Assembly (NCBI GenBank): GCA_013812515.1 | Contig: JACCTI010000113.1 | Location: 1 to 6,437 of the forward strand | DNA from: Chthoniobacterales bacterium | GTDB taxonomy: Bacteria; Verrucomicrobiota; Verrucomicrobiia; Chthoniobacterales; UBA10450 | Length of the DNA: 6,437 nt | Direction of reading: 5' to 3' | In this document: in pieces, positions 1-6,338 of the stretch | Numbering within the stretch: the stretch's first letter is position 1 | How the letters are laid out: each line of letters starts with the position of its first letter | Notes under the pieces: generated by a model | What the model was told of the DNA's origin: nothing | The model's input: only the letters and a program-made list of their open reading frames with translations | The model's database searches: none | Translations under genes and position numbers: made by a program

Positions 1-141
1 CTGACGACGGGAACATAACAGACCAGATGCAGCGCACACCACGATTAAGGTGATCCCCGACGCTGCTATGACTTCGTGTCGACCGCGCATCCGGAGAACG
101 TCGTGCCAGCTGGGGAAAAGCTTCAGCACGTCGGTGCGCAT
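1..141 (-). CDS. Partial putative membrane protein (5' end only)
   Basis: An open frame of 47 codons runs leftward from an ATG (complement of 139-141) off the window edge without a stop, so only the N terminus is present. It begins MRTDVLKLFPSWHDVLRMRG. A hydrophobic stretch of about 20 residues (roughly 24-43, rich in I, V, A, L, G) follows and is closed by SRRQ, as expected for a membrane-spanning helix or signal anchor. An AAGGA motif lies just upstream on the minus strand, only 3 nt from the ATG, which is tighter than usual. About 66 % of third codon positions are G or C (31 of 47, hand count), in keeping with the other genes. The gene is head-to-head with the acetyltransferase, leaving an 82-bp spacer. 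I do not recognise the family. It could be a chance open frame, but start, ribosome site and hydrophobic profile agree. Confidence 0.5.
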   Translation of the reverse strand, partial: MRTDVLKLFPSWHDVLRMRGRHEVIAASGITLIVVCAASGLLCSRRQ

Positions 142-223
142 CAATCCTTACCAGAACGAAAGGATATGTGTTTTGATCAATCGCTCGTTAGGGCAGAAAC
201 CGGTGAAAGTGCGGCGCAATAAA

Positions 224-769
224 ATGAAAGCTGATCAGCGATTCGACGTCCGCGTAGCCACCGTTGTCGACATCCCTTGCATTGAACAACTGATCGTCGT
301 CTCCGCGCGCAAGCTCAGCCGCGGCTATTACGACGACCAGCAAATCGAAGCCGCGATCGCGCACATCTTCGGCGTTGATACAACTTTGATTAGCGACGGC
401 ACGTACTTCGTCGCGGAAACCGAGAACCGGATTGTGGGCTGCGGCGGCTGGAGTCAACGGCGGAAACTCTTCGGCGGCGATCAGTATGCCGCACGCGACG
501 CTCCGTTCTCCGAGCCCTGTATGGACCCCGCGAGAATCCGCGCCTTCTTCGTTCATCCAGGAGCTGCCCGGACGGGGGTCGGCTGCGTCCTGCTCGCGCG
601 GTGCGAAAATGAAGCGAGAGCTCGCGGGCATCGGTCCGCAGAGCTGATGTCGACGCTACCGGGCGTCGATTTCTATCGCGCTTGCGGCTACGAAGCCGAG
701 CCGGCGCGGACGTTCACCATCGGCGAAAAGGTCGCTATCAATTTTGTGCCGATGCGAAAGACCTTGTGA
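224..769 (+). CDS. GNAT family N-acetyltransferase
   Basis: A 181-residue single-domain acetyltransferase of the GCN5-related (GNAT) fold, predicted to transfer acetyl from acetyl-CoA to an amine substrate that cannot be named from sequence. The acetyl-CoA-binding motif A is at residues 103-124: strand ARIRAFFVHP, then the pyrophosphate loop ARTGVG and helix start CVLL. Motif B is at 145-157 (LPGVDFYRACGYE), a typical GNAT ending with FYxxxGY. Residues 63-76 (VAETENRIVGCGGW) are the central strands preceding motif A. The frame stays open back to an ATG at 50, but those 58 residues are basic, Arg-rich and unlike any GNAT N terminus. They also lie opposite a likely divergent gene, so ATG 224 is preferred; MKADQRFDVRVATVVDIPCI is a normal GNAT first strand. 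A GGTGAAAG stretch lies about 14 nt upstream, at best a weak ribosome site. The protein is cytosolic, without signal peptide or membrane segment. Confidence 0.88.
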   Translation: MKADQRFDVRVATVVDIPCIEQLIVVSARKLSRGYYDDQQIEAAIAHIFGVDTTLISDGTYFVAETENRIVGCGGWSQRRKLFGGDQYAARDAPFSEPCMDPARIRAFFVHPGAARTGVGCVLLARCENEARARGHRSAELMSTLPGVDFYRACGYEAEPARTFTIGEKVAINFVPMRKTL

Positions 770-777
770 ACTACAGC

Positions 778-804
778 ATCGGCCGAAAACGATTTCCGGC
801 CGGT
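778..804. terminator. Hairpin in convergent gap, candidate bidirectional terminator
   Basis: CGGCCG at 780-785 is repeated inverted at 797-802. The stem continues inward with AAA (786-788) against TTT (793-795), with C796 bulged and a 4-nt loop ACGA, and outward with T779-G803 and A778-T804. This gives about 11 pairs. It lies between the convergent stops of the acetyltransferase (769) and the DUF2911 gene (860), where a shared terminator is expected. No U-tract follows on either strand, so it is not a canonical intrinsic terminator; it may instead protect 3' ends or stall polymerase. A weaker 5-bp dyad (GTGCG 829-833, CGCAC 845-849) follows. Confidence 0.45.
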
Positions 805-859
805 CTACGCTGGCTTCCGTTCACTCAGGTGCGATCCCCCGCGGCGCACAGGGTGCAAT

Positions 860-1411
860 TTACTTGTTGCGGAACGCCACGGAGTACTGTGCGTCTTCCC
901 AAGTCATCTTGAGCATGCCGCCGTCGTCGCCGCTTTTCTCGATCGAGATTGTGAACTGATCCGCCGGCGCTGGAGCAGCCTCTTTCTTTAGCTCGATCCG
1001 TGCGAGGTCCTGCTTTTCATCGTACTTCGTGCCCCATTGGCCAGTCTGTTTGTTCACGATCAGCTTGGCTCCGCCCTGCTCTTCTGGCTGCAGGAAGAGC
1101 GAATAAGTACCGGCAGGAATCGCGGTGCCGCCAAGATCGATCGCCTCTTCCGTAGTTAAGAGAGTGGCTTCATCGGCACCCATCCGCCAGACTTTGCCGT
1201 AAGGGACCAGCGTGCCCCAGATCTTCCGCTTCTCGCCGCTCTTCGGGTCCTTCGAATATGGACGCCCGTAAGCGACACTGATGTCGTTGCTGCCGATGGT
1301 CGCGTTCACCGTCTCATGCGGACTCACGGGCTGCCTGTCCTGCGCGAGCAGCGGAGAGGTGGCAACGAGAAGGGCGGGAAGCAAAAGAAGAGACGTTCGG
1401 ATGGCTTTCAT
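860..1411 (-). CDS. Secreted DUF2911 domain-containing protein
   Basis: A 183-residue exported protein. Residues 1-23 form a Sec signal peptide: MKAIR, a Leu/Ala-rich core, and cleavage likely after LLA, before QDRQ. There is no lipobox Cys. Nearly all of the mature part matches the DUF2911 family as I know it: SPHETV at 30-35, YGRPY at 48-52, WGTLVPYGKVWRMGADEAT at 65-83, IPAGTYSLFLQP at 98-109 and NKQTGQWGTKYDEKQDLAR at 120-138. The C-terminal strand MTWEDAQYSVAF is at 169-180. The family is beta-rich and has no established biochemical function that I know of; it is common in Bacteroidota, Acidobacteriota and Verrucomicrobiota. Location is probably periplasmic or extracellular. The ATG start is supported by the signal peptide, though no Shine-Dalgarno is visible. 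It lies 59 bp downstream of the small hydrophilic ORF on the same strand and may be co-transcribed with it. Confidence 0.92.
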   Translation of the reverse strand: MKAIRTSLLLLPALLVATSPLLAQDRQPVSPHETVNATIGSNDISVAYGRPYSKDPKSGEKRKIWGTLVPYGKVWRMGADEATLLTTEEAIDLGGTAIPAGTYSLFLQPEEQGGAKLIVNKQTGQWGTKYDEKQDLARIELKKEAAPAPADQFTISIEKSGDDGGMLKMTWEDAQYSVAFRNK

Positions 1412-1470
1412 GCGGAGAGCGTCGCGCCGGACGCCGCAATCTTCAAGAAGACGAAATCATTCGGCCTGAT

Positions 1471-1629
1471 TTACTGACGCCCTCCGCCCGTCTCCTCGGC
1501 TGGAGGATCTGGTAGTGGCGTTTCCGACCGCGATGGGATGTTCTCCGGGCTAATGAATTCTTCCTGCGGCTGATCGGCGATCGCCTGCGTTTCCTGCTTG
1601 TGCTCTTTCTTTTCGTCTTTGTCGCTCAT
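1471..1629 (-). CDS. Small hydrophilic hypothetical protein (52 aa)
   Basis: A short leftward ORF starting MSDKDEKKEHKQETQ and ending PAEETGGGRQ. It is rich in Glu, Lys, Asp, Gln and Pro, has no hydrophobic stretch, and is predicted to be disordered and cytosolic. No family is recognised. In its favour: it occupies a stretch no other gene uses, its codons look like those of neighbouring genes, and it lies 59 bp upstream of the DUF2911 gene on the same strand. Against it: no clear ribosome-binding site and low complexity. The frame is open further upstream to an ATG at 1725 (84 codons), but the added 32 residues are Arg/Cys-rich and unlike the rest, and would nearly abut the divergent hydrolase start. 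The shorter form is therefore preferred. Confidence 0.42.
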   Translation of the reverse strand: MSDKDEKKEHKQETQAIADQPQEEFISPENIPSRSETPLPDPPAEETGGGRQ

Positions 1630-1733
1630 ACGAAGGAATCGTCCCGCAACGCAACGATGCGTCCCGCATTCTGCGATGCGCACGCGGGCATCTGCGCTTT
1701 CTCGCTGCGAGATTCCGGTGAACACTGTGAGCT
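1630..1733. promoter_or_regulatory. Divergent intergenic region with short dyads and a direct repeat
   Basis: This 104-bp spacer separates the leftward small ORF from the rightward hydrolase, so it should carry both promoters. No convincing -35/-10 pair is visible. It does contain the direct repeat GTCCCGCA at 1641-1648 and 1661-1668, exactly 20 bp apart. It also has three short perfect dyads: ATGCG/CGCAT (1657-1669), GATGC/GCATC (1675-1692) and TCTCG/CGAGA (1700-1712). A dimeric regulator could bind such sites, but 5-bp dyads are frequent by chance in GC-rich DNA. Confidence 0.3.
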
Positions 1734-2648
1734 GTGGTTCACGTCATCGACACGATGCAGCTCGGCCGCCCCGGCATCATTGCTGCCACTGCGGTTGAGT
1801 TCGGCGGCGAGCTGGCCTTGTTCGACACTGGAGCAGAGTCGAACTTTGAGAACGTCGCCTCCGCGCTCCGAAGAATTGGCTTCGATGTCAGGGACGTGCG
1901 CCACGTCTTCTTGAGCCACATCCATTTCGATCATGCGGGCGCGGCGTGGCGCTTCGCGGTGCTGGGCGCAAAAATTTACGTCCACCGGCGCGGTGCAGGT
2001 CATCTGATCGATCCCGCGAAGCTCGTTGCCTCCGCCACTCGCATTTTTGGCGACAACATGGAGACGTTGTGGGGTCGCATCGCGCCCGTGGCGGAGCAGA
2101 GCATCCGCATTCTCGAAGACATGGAAATTGTCCGCGTCGGCTCCAGCGAGGTGCGTGCGTTGGAGACTCCCGGTCACGCCAGTCATCATCATGTTTACCA
2201 CTGGGAAGATAACGTGTTTGGCGGCGACATCGCCGGCGTGCGGCTGGGAAAGGGCCCGCCGATTCCGCCTTTTGTTCCGCCGGAACTTCACGTCGAATCG
2301 TGGCACCAATCGATCGCGCGCATTCGCGTATTACGTCCGGCGAACCTTTACCTGCCGCACTTCGGCCGGGTGACAGATTCCATCGCCACGCACCTCGATG
2401 TATTGGACGAACGCGTGCACCGCTGGGCCGAGTGGTTCCGCGATCGCCTTCGTCATGGCGATGAGGAACCGCAACTGATCCCCGCGTTTGCGGAATACGA
2501 GGCGGCGGATTTGCGCGCGAAAGGCGCGGACGACGAGCTGGTGCGCGACTACGAATGCGCTGACCCTAGCTACATGGCCGTGGCGGCGGCGCTGCGTTAC
2601 TGGCGCAAGTATCATCCTGGCGAAGTGAGCGCACTTGGTTCGAAGTAG
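1734..2648 (+). CDS. MBL-fold metallo-hydrolase
   Basis: A 304-residue metallo-beta-lactamase-fold hydrolase, cytosolic, with no signal peptide. The zinc-site pattern is complete: HxHxDH as H62-I-H64-F-D66-H67 in LSHIHFDHAG, then H148 in TPGHASHHH, D165 in GGDIAG, and H209 in LPHFG. The N terminus (VIDTMQLGRPGIIAATAVEF, then LFDTG at 29-33) is the usual first beta-sheet of the fold. After about residue 212 comes a helical extension of some 90 residues. Glyoxalase II, lactonase and other MBL hydrolases share these motifs, so the substrate cannot be assigned. The start is GTG at 1734, chosen because it includes the full VIDTMQLGRPG strand; ATG at 1755 would cut into it. No strong Shine-Dalgarno is present. 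The tricorn peptidase starts 22-58 bp downstream on the same strand, so co-transcription is likely. Confidence 0.9.
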   Translation: MVHVIDTMQLGRPGIIAATAVEFGGELALFDTGAESNFENVASALRRIGFDVRDVRHVFLSHIHFDHAGAAWRFAVLGAKIYVHRRGAGHLIDPAKLVASATRIFGDNMETLWGRIAPVAEQSIRILEDMEIVRVGSSEVRALETPGHASHHHVYHWEDNVFGGDIAGVRLGKGPPIPPFVPPELHVESWHQSIARIRVLRPANLYLPHFGRVTDSIATHLDVLDERVHRWAEWFRDRLRHGDEEPQLIPAFAEYEAADLRAKGADDELVRDYECADPSYMAVAAALRYWRKYHPGEVSALGSK

Positions 2649-2660
2649 GCCCTGAAGGGC
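2649..2660 (+). other. Small hairpin between hydrolase and peptidase genes
   Basis: GCCC (2649-2652) and GGGC (2657-2660) form a 4-bp stem around TGAA (5 bp if T2653-A2656 pairs), immediately after the hydrolase stop TAG. The right arm contains AAGGG, the only Shine-Dalgarno-like sequence before the possible TTG start at 2671. The hairpin could therefore mask that site. There is no U-run, so it is unlikely to terminate transcription. A chance dyad is possible. Confidence 0.25.
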
Positions 2661-2706
2661 TGAAATTCTGTTGCGTCGGCAGATTTGCTTTGGATTTTTG
2701 GTGGCC

Positions 2707-5700
2707 ATGGCTCGCTTTAATTCCCTTTTCGCCCTTATCGCTACCTGCTTCCTCTCTGTTTTCTCCGCCTTCGGGCAAACGCCTGACAACTCCACGAGGC
2801 TGCTCCGGTTTCCGACGACGAATGGGCCGCAGATTGTCTTCTGCTACGCGGGCGAGCTTTACACGGTCGCGAAAGAGGGCGGGGTGGCGCGTCGCCTAAC
2901 GAGCGGTCCGGGATACACGTCCTTCCCGCGCTTCTCCCCGGATGGAAGGCAGCTCGCTTTCACTTCGCACTACGACGGTAATACGGAAGTCTACGTCATG
3001 CCGGGCGAAGGCGGCGTGCCGAAGCGCCTGACCACGACTGCCACGCTCGCTCGCGATGACATTTCCGATCGGATGGGCCCGAACAATCTGGTGATGACCT
3101 GGCAAAACACCAAACCGCTCGTTGTCTTCCGCTCGCGCATGAAGTCGTTTAACGCTTTCAACGGCGCGCTCTACGCCGTCGGAATGGATGCGGAGCTGCC
3201 GCAGCAATTGCCCTTTCCACGCGGCGGATTCGCCTCCTATTCGCCGGATGATTCGAAGCTGGCCTTCAACCGCGTCTTCCGCGAGTTCCGCACCTGGAAG
3301 CATTACCGCGGCGGGATGGCTGACGACATTTGGATTCACGATTTCAAGACGGGACAAACCGAAAACCTGACGAACGACGAGGCGCAGGACATCTGTCCGA
3401 TGTGGGGGCCGGACAACCGCATCTACTTCATCTCCGATCGCGACGGTCGCATGAATCTGTTCTCGACCGATCTCTCGTCGAAGGAGACCAGGCAGCTCAC
3501 GAACTACAAGGATTACGACATTAAATTCCCATCGATCGGGAAGGACGCGATCGTCTTCGAGCAAGCCGGTTACATTTGGCGTTACGATCTCGCGAGCGGC
3601 CAGACGGTGCAGGTGCCGATCTCGATCAAGGAAGATCTGGCTTCGGGCCGTGCCGGTTTAGTCGACGCCGCGAAGCACGTCCAGTCGGTGAACATCGCAC
3701 CGGATGGGGAACGCGTGATCACGGTAGCGCGAGGTGACCTTTTCTCTGTCCCGGCGAAAGACGGAACTCCGCGTAACCTCTCGAAGACCTCGAACGTGCA
3801 CGAGCGCGACGCCATTTGGTCGCCAGACGGTAAGTGGATCGCTTACAACTCCGACGCGACCGGTGAGAACGAGCTATATATACGTTCGCAGGATGGCAAG
3901 GGAGAGCCCGTCCAGTTAACGAGCGGCGCGGATACCTATTTCTACCAGGCCGTCTGGTCGCCCGACAGCAAGAAGCTCCTCTGGAGTGATCGCCTGCAAC
4001 GGCTACGCTACGTCGATGTAACCACGAAAACCGTCACGCAAGTCGACCAGGACAAGTTCGGCGAGATCGAATCGTACGATTGGTCGCCCGACAGCCAGTG
4101 GATCACCTGGGGACGGCCGGAGGAAAATAACTTCTCGAAAGTTTATCTCTTTTCGATCGCGGACAAAAAGCAGATCCCGGTGACGGACGACTGGTATTCG
4201 TCGAGCAAGTCTGTCTTCAGCGACGACGGCAAGTTTCTCCTGCTCAGCTCCGCGCGCGACTTCAAGCCGACGTTCGGCGCGGCGGAATTCTCGAACGTCT
4301 ATCGCGACATGGAACGCATCTACATCGTCGCGCTGGCAAAGGACACGGAGAACCCATTAGGACCCCGCAGCGATGAAGTCGGCCTGGGAGACAAAAAGGA
4401 GAAAGATAAAGCGGCCGAGGACAAGAAGCCGGCCAGTCCGGAACCAAAGAAGCCGGACGCGAAGGACGCGCCGCCGAAACCGCCGCAGCCGACGAGAGTG
4501 GATGCGGATGGTCTGCGGGACCGGATCATTGGCTTGGAGGTGGTGCCCGGCGAATACAACGACATCAGAGTTGTGGAGGGCCGCATCTTTTATCTGCGAC
4601 GGACGAGCGCTGACAACCAGGGCGACGACGATGACGATGCCGGACCGGACAAGCGCAAATCGCACCTTTGTGTCTACAACGTCGGCGAGCGCAAGGAGAC
4701 CGTTCTCGGCGACGTGAACAGCTATCAGATCACGTTCGACGGCAAGAAAATGATGGTCAAAGTCGACAAGGATTACGCAATCGTTGATCTGCCGAAGGAC
4801 AAGCTCGACACGAAGGATCACGTCTTGAAGTCCGGCAGCCTCGACCTGCAGCTGGATCGGCATGCGGAGTGGAACCAGATCTACTTCGAAGCCTGGCGGC
4901 AGATGCGCGACTTCTTCTACGCGCCGAACATGAACGGCATCGATTGGAAGGCGATGCGCGACAAATACGCTGCGCTGCTGCCGTTCGTGAACCATCGCAA
5001 CGATCTCACCTATCTGCTCGGCGAACTGATCGGTGAGTTGAACAACGGTCACGCCTACGTCGGCGGCGGGGAGCGCCCGGAGACTCCGCGCATCAAGCTT
5101 GGCTTGTTAGGCGCAGAGTTCTCGCGCGACCCGGCCACGAAGGCCTACCGGATTGAGCGCATTCTGCCCGGCGAGAATTGGGACAAGCACACGCGCTCGC
5201 CACTCACCGGGATCGGCGTGAACCTGAAGCCGGGCGACTACATTCTCGCGGTCAATGGCACGCCCGTTTCCATGCTCGCGAACTTGTATGACGCGCTGAT
5301 TAACACCGCCGATAAGCAAGTCATCCTGCGCGTGAACTCGAAGCCGAGCGACGACGGGGCCCGCGACGTGACGGTAGTCCCGACCGCGGACGAAGCACCG
5401 CTCTATTACCTCGCTTGGGTGCAGAAGAACATCGAGGAAGTGACGAAGAAAACGAACGGGCAGGTTGGATATCTGCACATCCCCGACATGGGGCAGCCGG
5501 GGCTAAACGAATTTACGAAGTTGTACTTCCCACAGATCCACAAGAAGGGCCTCATCATCGACGTACGCGGCAACGGCGGCGGTTTCGTTTCGCCCCTCGT
5601 GATCGAGCGCCTGCGCCGCGCCCTCGTCATGGTGGAGATCGCGCGCAACGGCCTCCCGCAGACGAATCCCTCCCAGACATTCCTCGGACCGATGGTGACG

Positions 5701-6078
5701 TTGATCAACGAATTCTCCGCGTCGGACGGCGACATCTTCCCGTTCCGGTTCCGGGCCATGGGCCTCGGCAAGTTGATTGGCAAACGCACCTGGGGTGGTG
5801 TGGTTGGAATCCGTAATGCGCTTCCGCTCACTGATGGCGGCGTGCTCAATCGGCCGGAGTTCGCGCCGTATTCAAGAGATGGCAAAGAATGGGTGATTGA
5901 GGGCCGCGGCGTTGATCCGGACATTGTCGTCGACAACGATCCAGGGAAAGAATTTCGCGGGGAAGATGAGCAACTGAACCGTGCGATCGAAGAAGTCGTC
6001 AATGAGATGAAGAGCAAGCCGGCCGATCTCCCGCCGGTCCCTCCCTACCCCGATCGAAACCCTGCGAGAAACCGGTAG
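2707..6078 (+). CDS. Secreted tricorn-type S41 family peptidase with beta-propellers and PDZ
   Basis: A 1123-residue tricorn protease homologue, close to the archaeal family's size. Residues 1-23 are a Sec signal peptide (MARFNSLF, hydrophobic core, cleavage likely at AFG/Q), so it acts outside the cytosol, unlike archaeal tricorn. Propeller blades of PD40/WD40-like type follow to about 700; their cores include FSPDGRQLAF (77-86), SPDDSKLAF (179-187), WSPDGKWIAY (371-380), WSPDSKKLLW (417-426) and WSPDSQWITW (459-468). A charged Lys/Pro linker is at 562-596. The C1 helical domain is about 719-788, PDZ about 793-893, and the S41 core about 918-1078. Catalytic residues by analogy to Thermoplasma tricorn are H782 (NNGHAYVGGG), S1006 (NEFSASDGD) and E1065 (IEGRGVDPD); DVRGNGGG at 952-959 supplies the oxyanion loop. 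The Ser preceding the active His in archaeal tricorn is Gly here. Expected role: cutting oligopeptides to short peptides. GTG 2701 or TTG 2671 (1135 aa, AAGGG 11 nt upstream) are alternative starts; ATG 2707 gives the cleanest signal peptide but has no Shine-Dalgarno. Confidence 0.94.
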   Translation: MARFNSLFALIATCFLSVFSAFGQTPDNSTRLLRFPTTNGPQIVFCYAGELYTVAKEGGVARRLTSGPGYTSFPRFSPDGRQLAFTSHYDGNTEVYVMPGEGGVPKRLTTTATLARDDISDRMGPNNLVMTWQNTKPLVVFRSRMKSFNAFNGALYAVGMDAELPQQLPFPRGGFASYSPDDSKLAFNRVFREFRTWKHYRGGMADDIWIHDFKTGQTENLTNDEAQDICPMWGPDNRIYFISDRDGRMNLFSTDLSSKETRQLTNYKDYDIKFPSIGKDAIVFEQAGYIWRYDLASGQTVQVPISIKEDLASGRAGLVDAAKHVQSVNIAPDGERVITVARGDLFSVPAKDGTPRNLSKTSNVHERDAIWSPDGKWIAYNSDATGENELYIRSQDGKGEPVQLTSGADTYFYQAVWSPDSKKLLWSDRLQRLRYVDVTTKTVTQVDQDKFGEIESYDWSPDSQWITWGRPEENNFSKVYLFSIADKKQIPVTDDWYSSSKSVFSDDGKFLLLSSARDFKPTFGAAEFSNVYRDMERIYIVALAKDTENPLGPRSDEVGLGDKKEKDKAAEDKKPASPEPKKPDAKDAPPKPPQPTRVDADGLRDRIIGLEVVPGEYNDIRVVEGRIFYLRRTSADNQGDDDDDAGPDKRKSHLCVYNVGERKETVLGDVNSYQITFDGKKMMVKVDKDYAIVDLPKDKLDTKDHVLKSGSLDLQLDRHAEWNQIYFEAWRQMRDFFYAPNMNGIDWKAMRDKYAALLPFVNHRNDLTYLLGELIGELNNGHAYVGGGERPETPRIKLGLLGAEFSRDPATKAYRIERILPGENWDKHTRSPLTGIGVNLKPGDYILAVNGTPVSMLANLYDALINTADKQVILRVNSKPSDDGARDVTVVPTADEAPLYYLAWVQKNIEEVTKKTNGQVGYLHIPDMGQPGLNEFTKLYFPQIHKKGLIIDVRGNGGGFVSPLVIERLRRALVMVEIARNGLPQTNPSQTFLGPMVTLINEFSASDGDIFPFRFRAMGLGKLIGKRTWGGVVGIRNALPLTDGGVLNRPEFAPYSRDGKEWVIEGRGVDPDIVVDNDPGKEFRGEDEQLNRAIEEVVNEMKSKPADLPPVPPYPDRNPARNR

Positions 6079-6149
6079 CTCCGGGACGCGCAAGGGGTGA
6101 AAGCGCGGGGCTTATCGCGGACTCCTTTTCGTGTCATCGCAACTGAGGT

Positions 6150-6189
6150 GTAGCCACGCCGCTGTGGCGGCGCGCTGCGCGACTGCTAC
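6150..6189. repeat. Nested palindrome, candidate REP-like extragenic element
   Basis: Outer arms GTAGC (6150-6154) and GCTAC (6185-6189) enclose a perfect 6-bp hairpin, CGCCGC (6157-6162), loop TGTG, GCGGCG (6167-6172). A second short dyad is CGCG (6171-6174), loop CTG, CGCG (6178-6181), which overlaps the first by two bases so the two would compete or share. The compact cloverleaf-like design in an intergenic gap resembles REP elements mobilised by RAYT transposases. Only one copy is in this window, so repetition is not demonstrated. It could equally act as a 3'-end or termination structure for the peptidase mRNA, whose stop is 71 bp upstream. Confidence 0.4.
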
Positions 6190-6267
6190 GGAGGGGCGAC
6201 AGGTTGGTACGCTTGCGGACATAACCGAGCTGCGTTAGCGGTCCCATTCCCGACTGTGCGAAAACAC

Positions 6268-6296
6268 TTGCCTTGATGGCTCCCATTTTCTATTAG
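6268..6296 (+). promoter_or_regulatory. Possible sigma-70 promoter for the downstream methyltransferase
   Basis: TTGCCT (6268-6273) and TATTAG (6291-6296) are separated by 17 bp and each matches the -35/-10 consensus at 4 of 6 positions. They lie in the most AT-rich part of the spacer, 64 bp upstream of the ATG at 6361. No regulator operator is recognised. Such partial matches are common, so this is only a candidate. Confidence 0.28.
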
Positions 6297-6310
6297 CGGG
6301 AAATCATATT

Positions 6311-6338
6311 CAGCCAGCCGGCTCCGCCGGATGCGCTG
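6311..6338. repeat. Interrupted inverted repeat in 5' leader of methyltransferase gene
   Basis: CCGGC (6318-6322), loop TCC and GCCGG (6326-6330) form a 5-bp hairpin. It is flanked by a second matching pair, CAGC (6311-6314) and GCTG (6335-6338), across a 3/4-nt internal loop. It ends 22 bp before the ATG at 6361, in the likely 5' leader, where it could affect translation or be part of an extragenic repeat. No known riboswitch pattern is recognised. Confidence 0.3.

Noticed and set aside
50..223. N-terminal extension of the acetyltransferase from ATG 50
   Set aside because: The 58 added residues are Arg/Ser-rich with no GNAT character, and the stretch lies opposite a better-supported divergent gene start. 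ATG 224 begins a normal GNAT first strand.
188..631. 147-codon minus-strand frame opposite the acetyltransferase
   Set aside because: It lies entirely antisense to a gene with clear GNAT motifs and has no recognisable domain or signal; it is a codon-bias shadow.
1626..2309. 227-codon minus-strand frame opposite the hydrolase
   Set aside because: The plus strand encodes a complete MBL zinc-binding motif set; the antisense product is His/Arg-rich with no recognisable motif.
4357..5052. 231-codon minus-strand frame inside the tricorn gene
   Set aside because: It lies antisense to the linker and C1 domain of a complete peptidase. Long antisense frames are expected with GC-rich third positions.
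5406..6017. 203-codon minus-strand frame opposite the S41 catalytic core
   Set aside because: The plus strand holds the catalytic Ser and Glu motifs. The antisense product is Ser/Pro/Arg-rich with no family resemblance.
6104..6130. Possible Rho-independent terminator for the tricorn gene
   Set aside because: The only stem is CGCG pairing with CGCG across 8 nt, and the T-run is short and displaced, so it is too weak to support.
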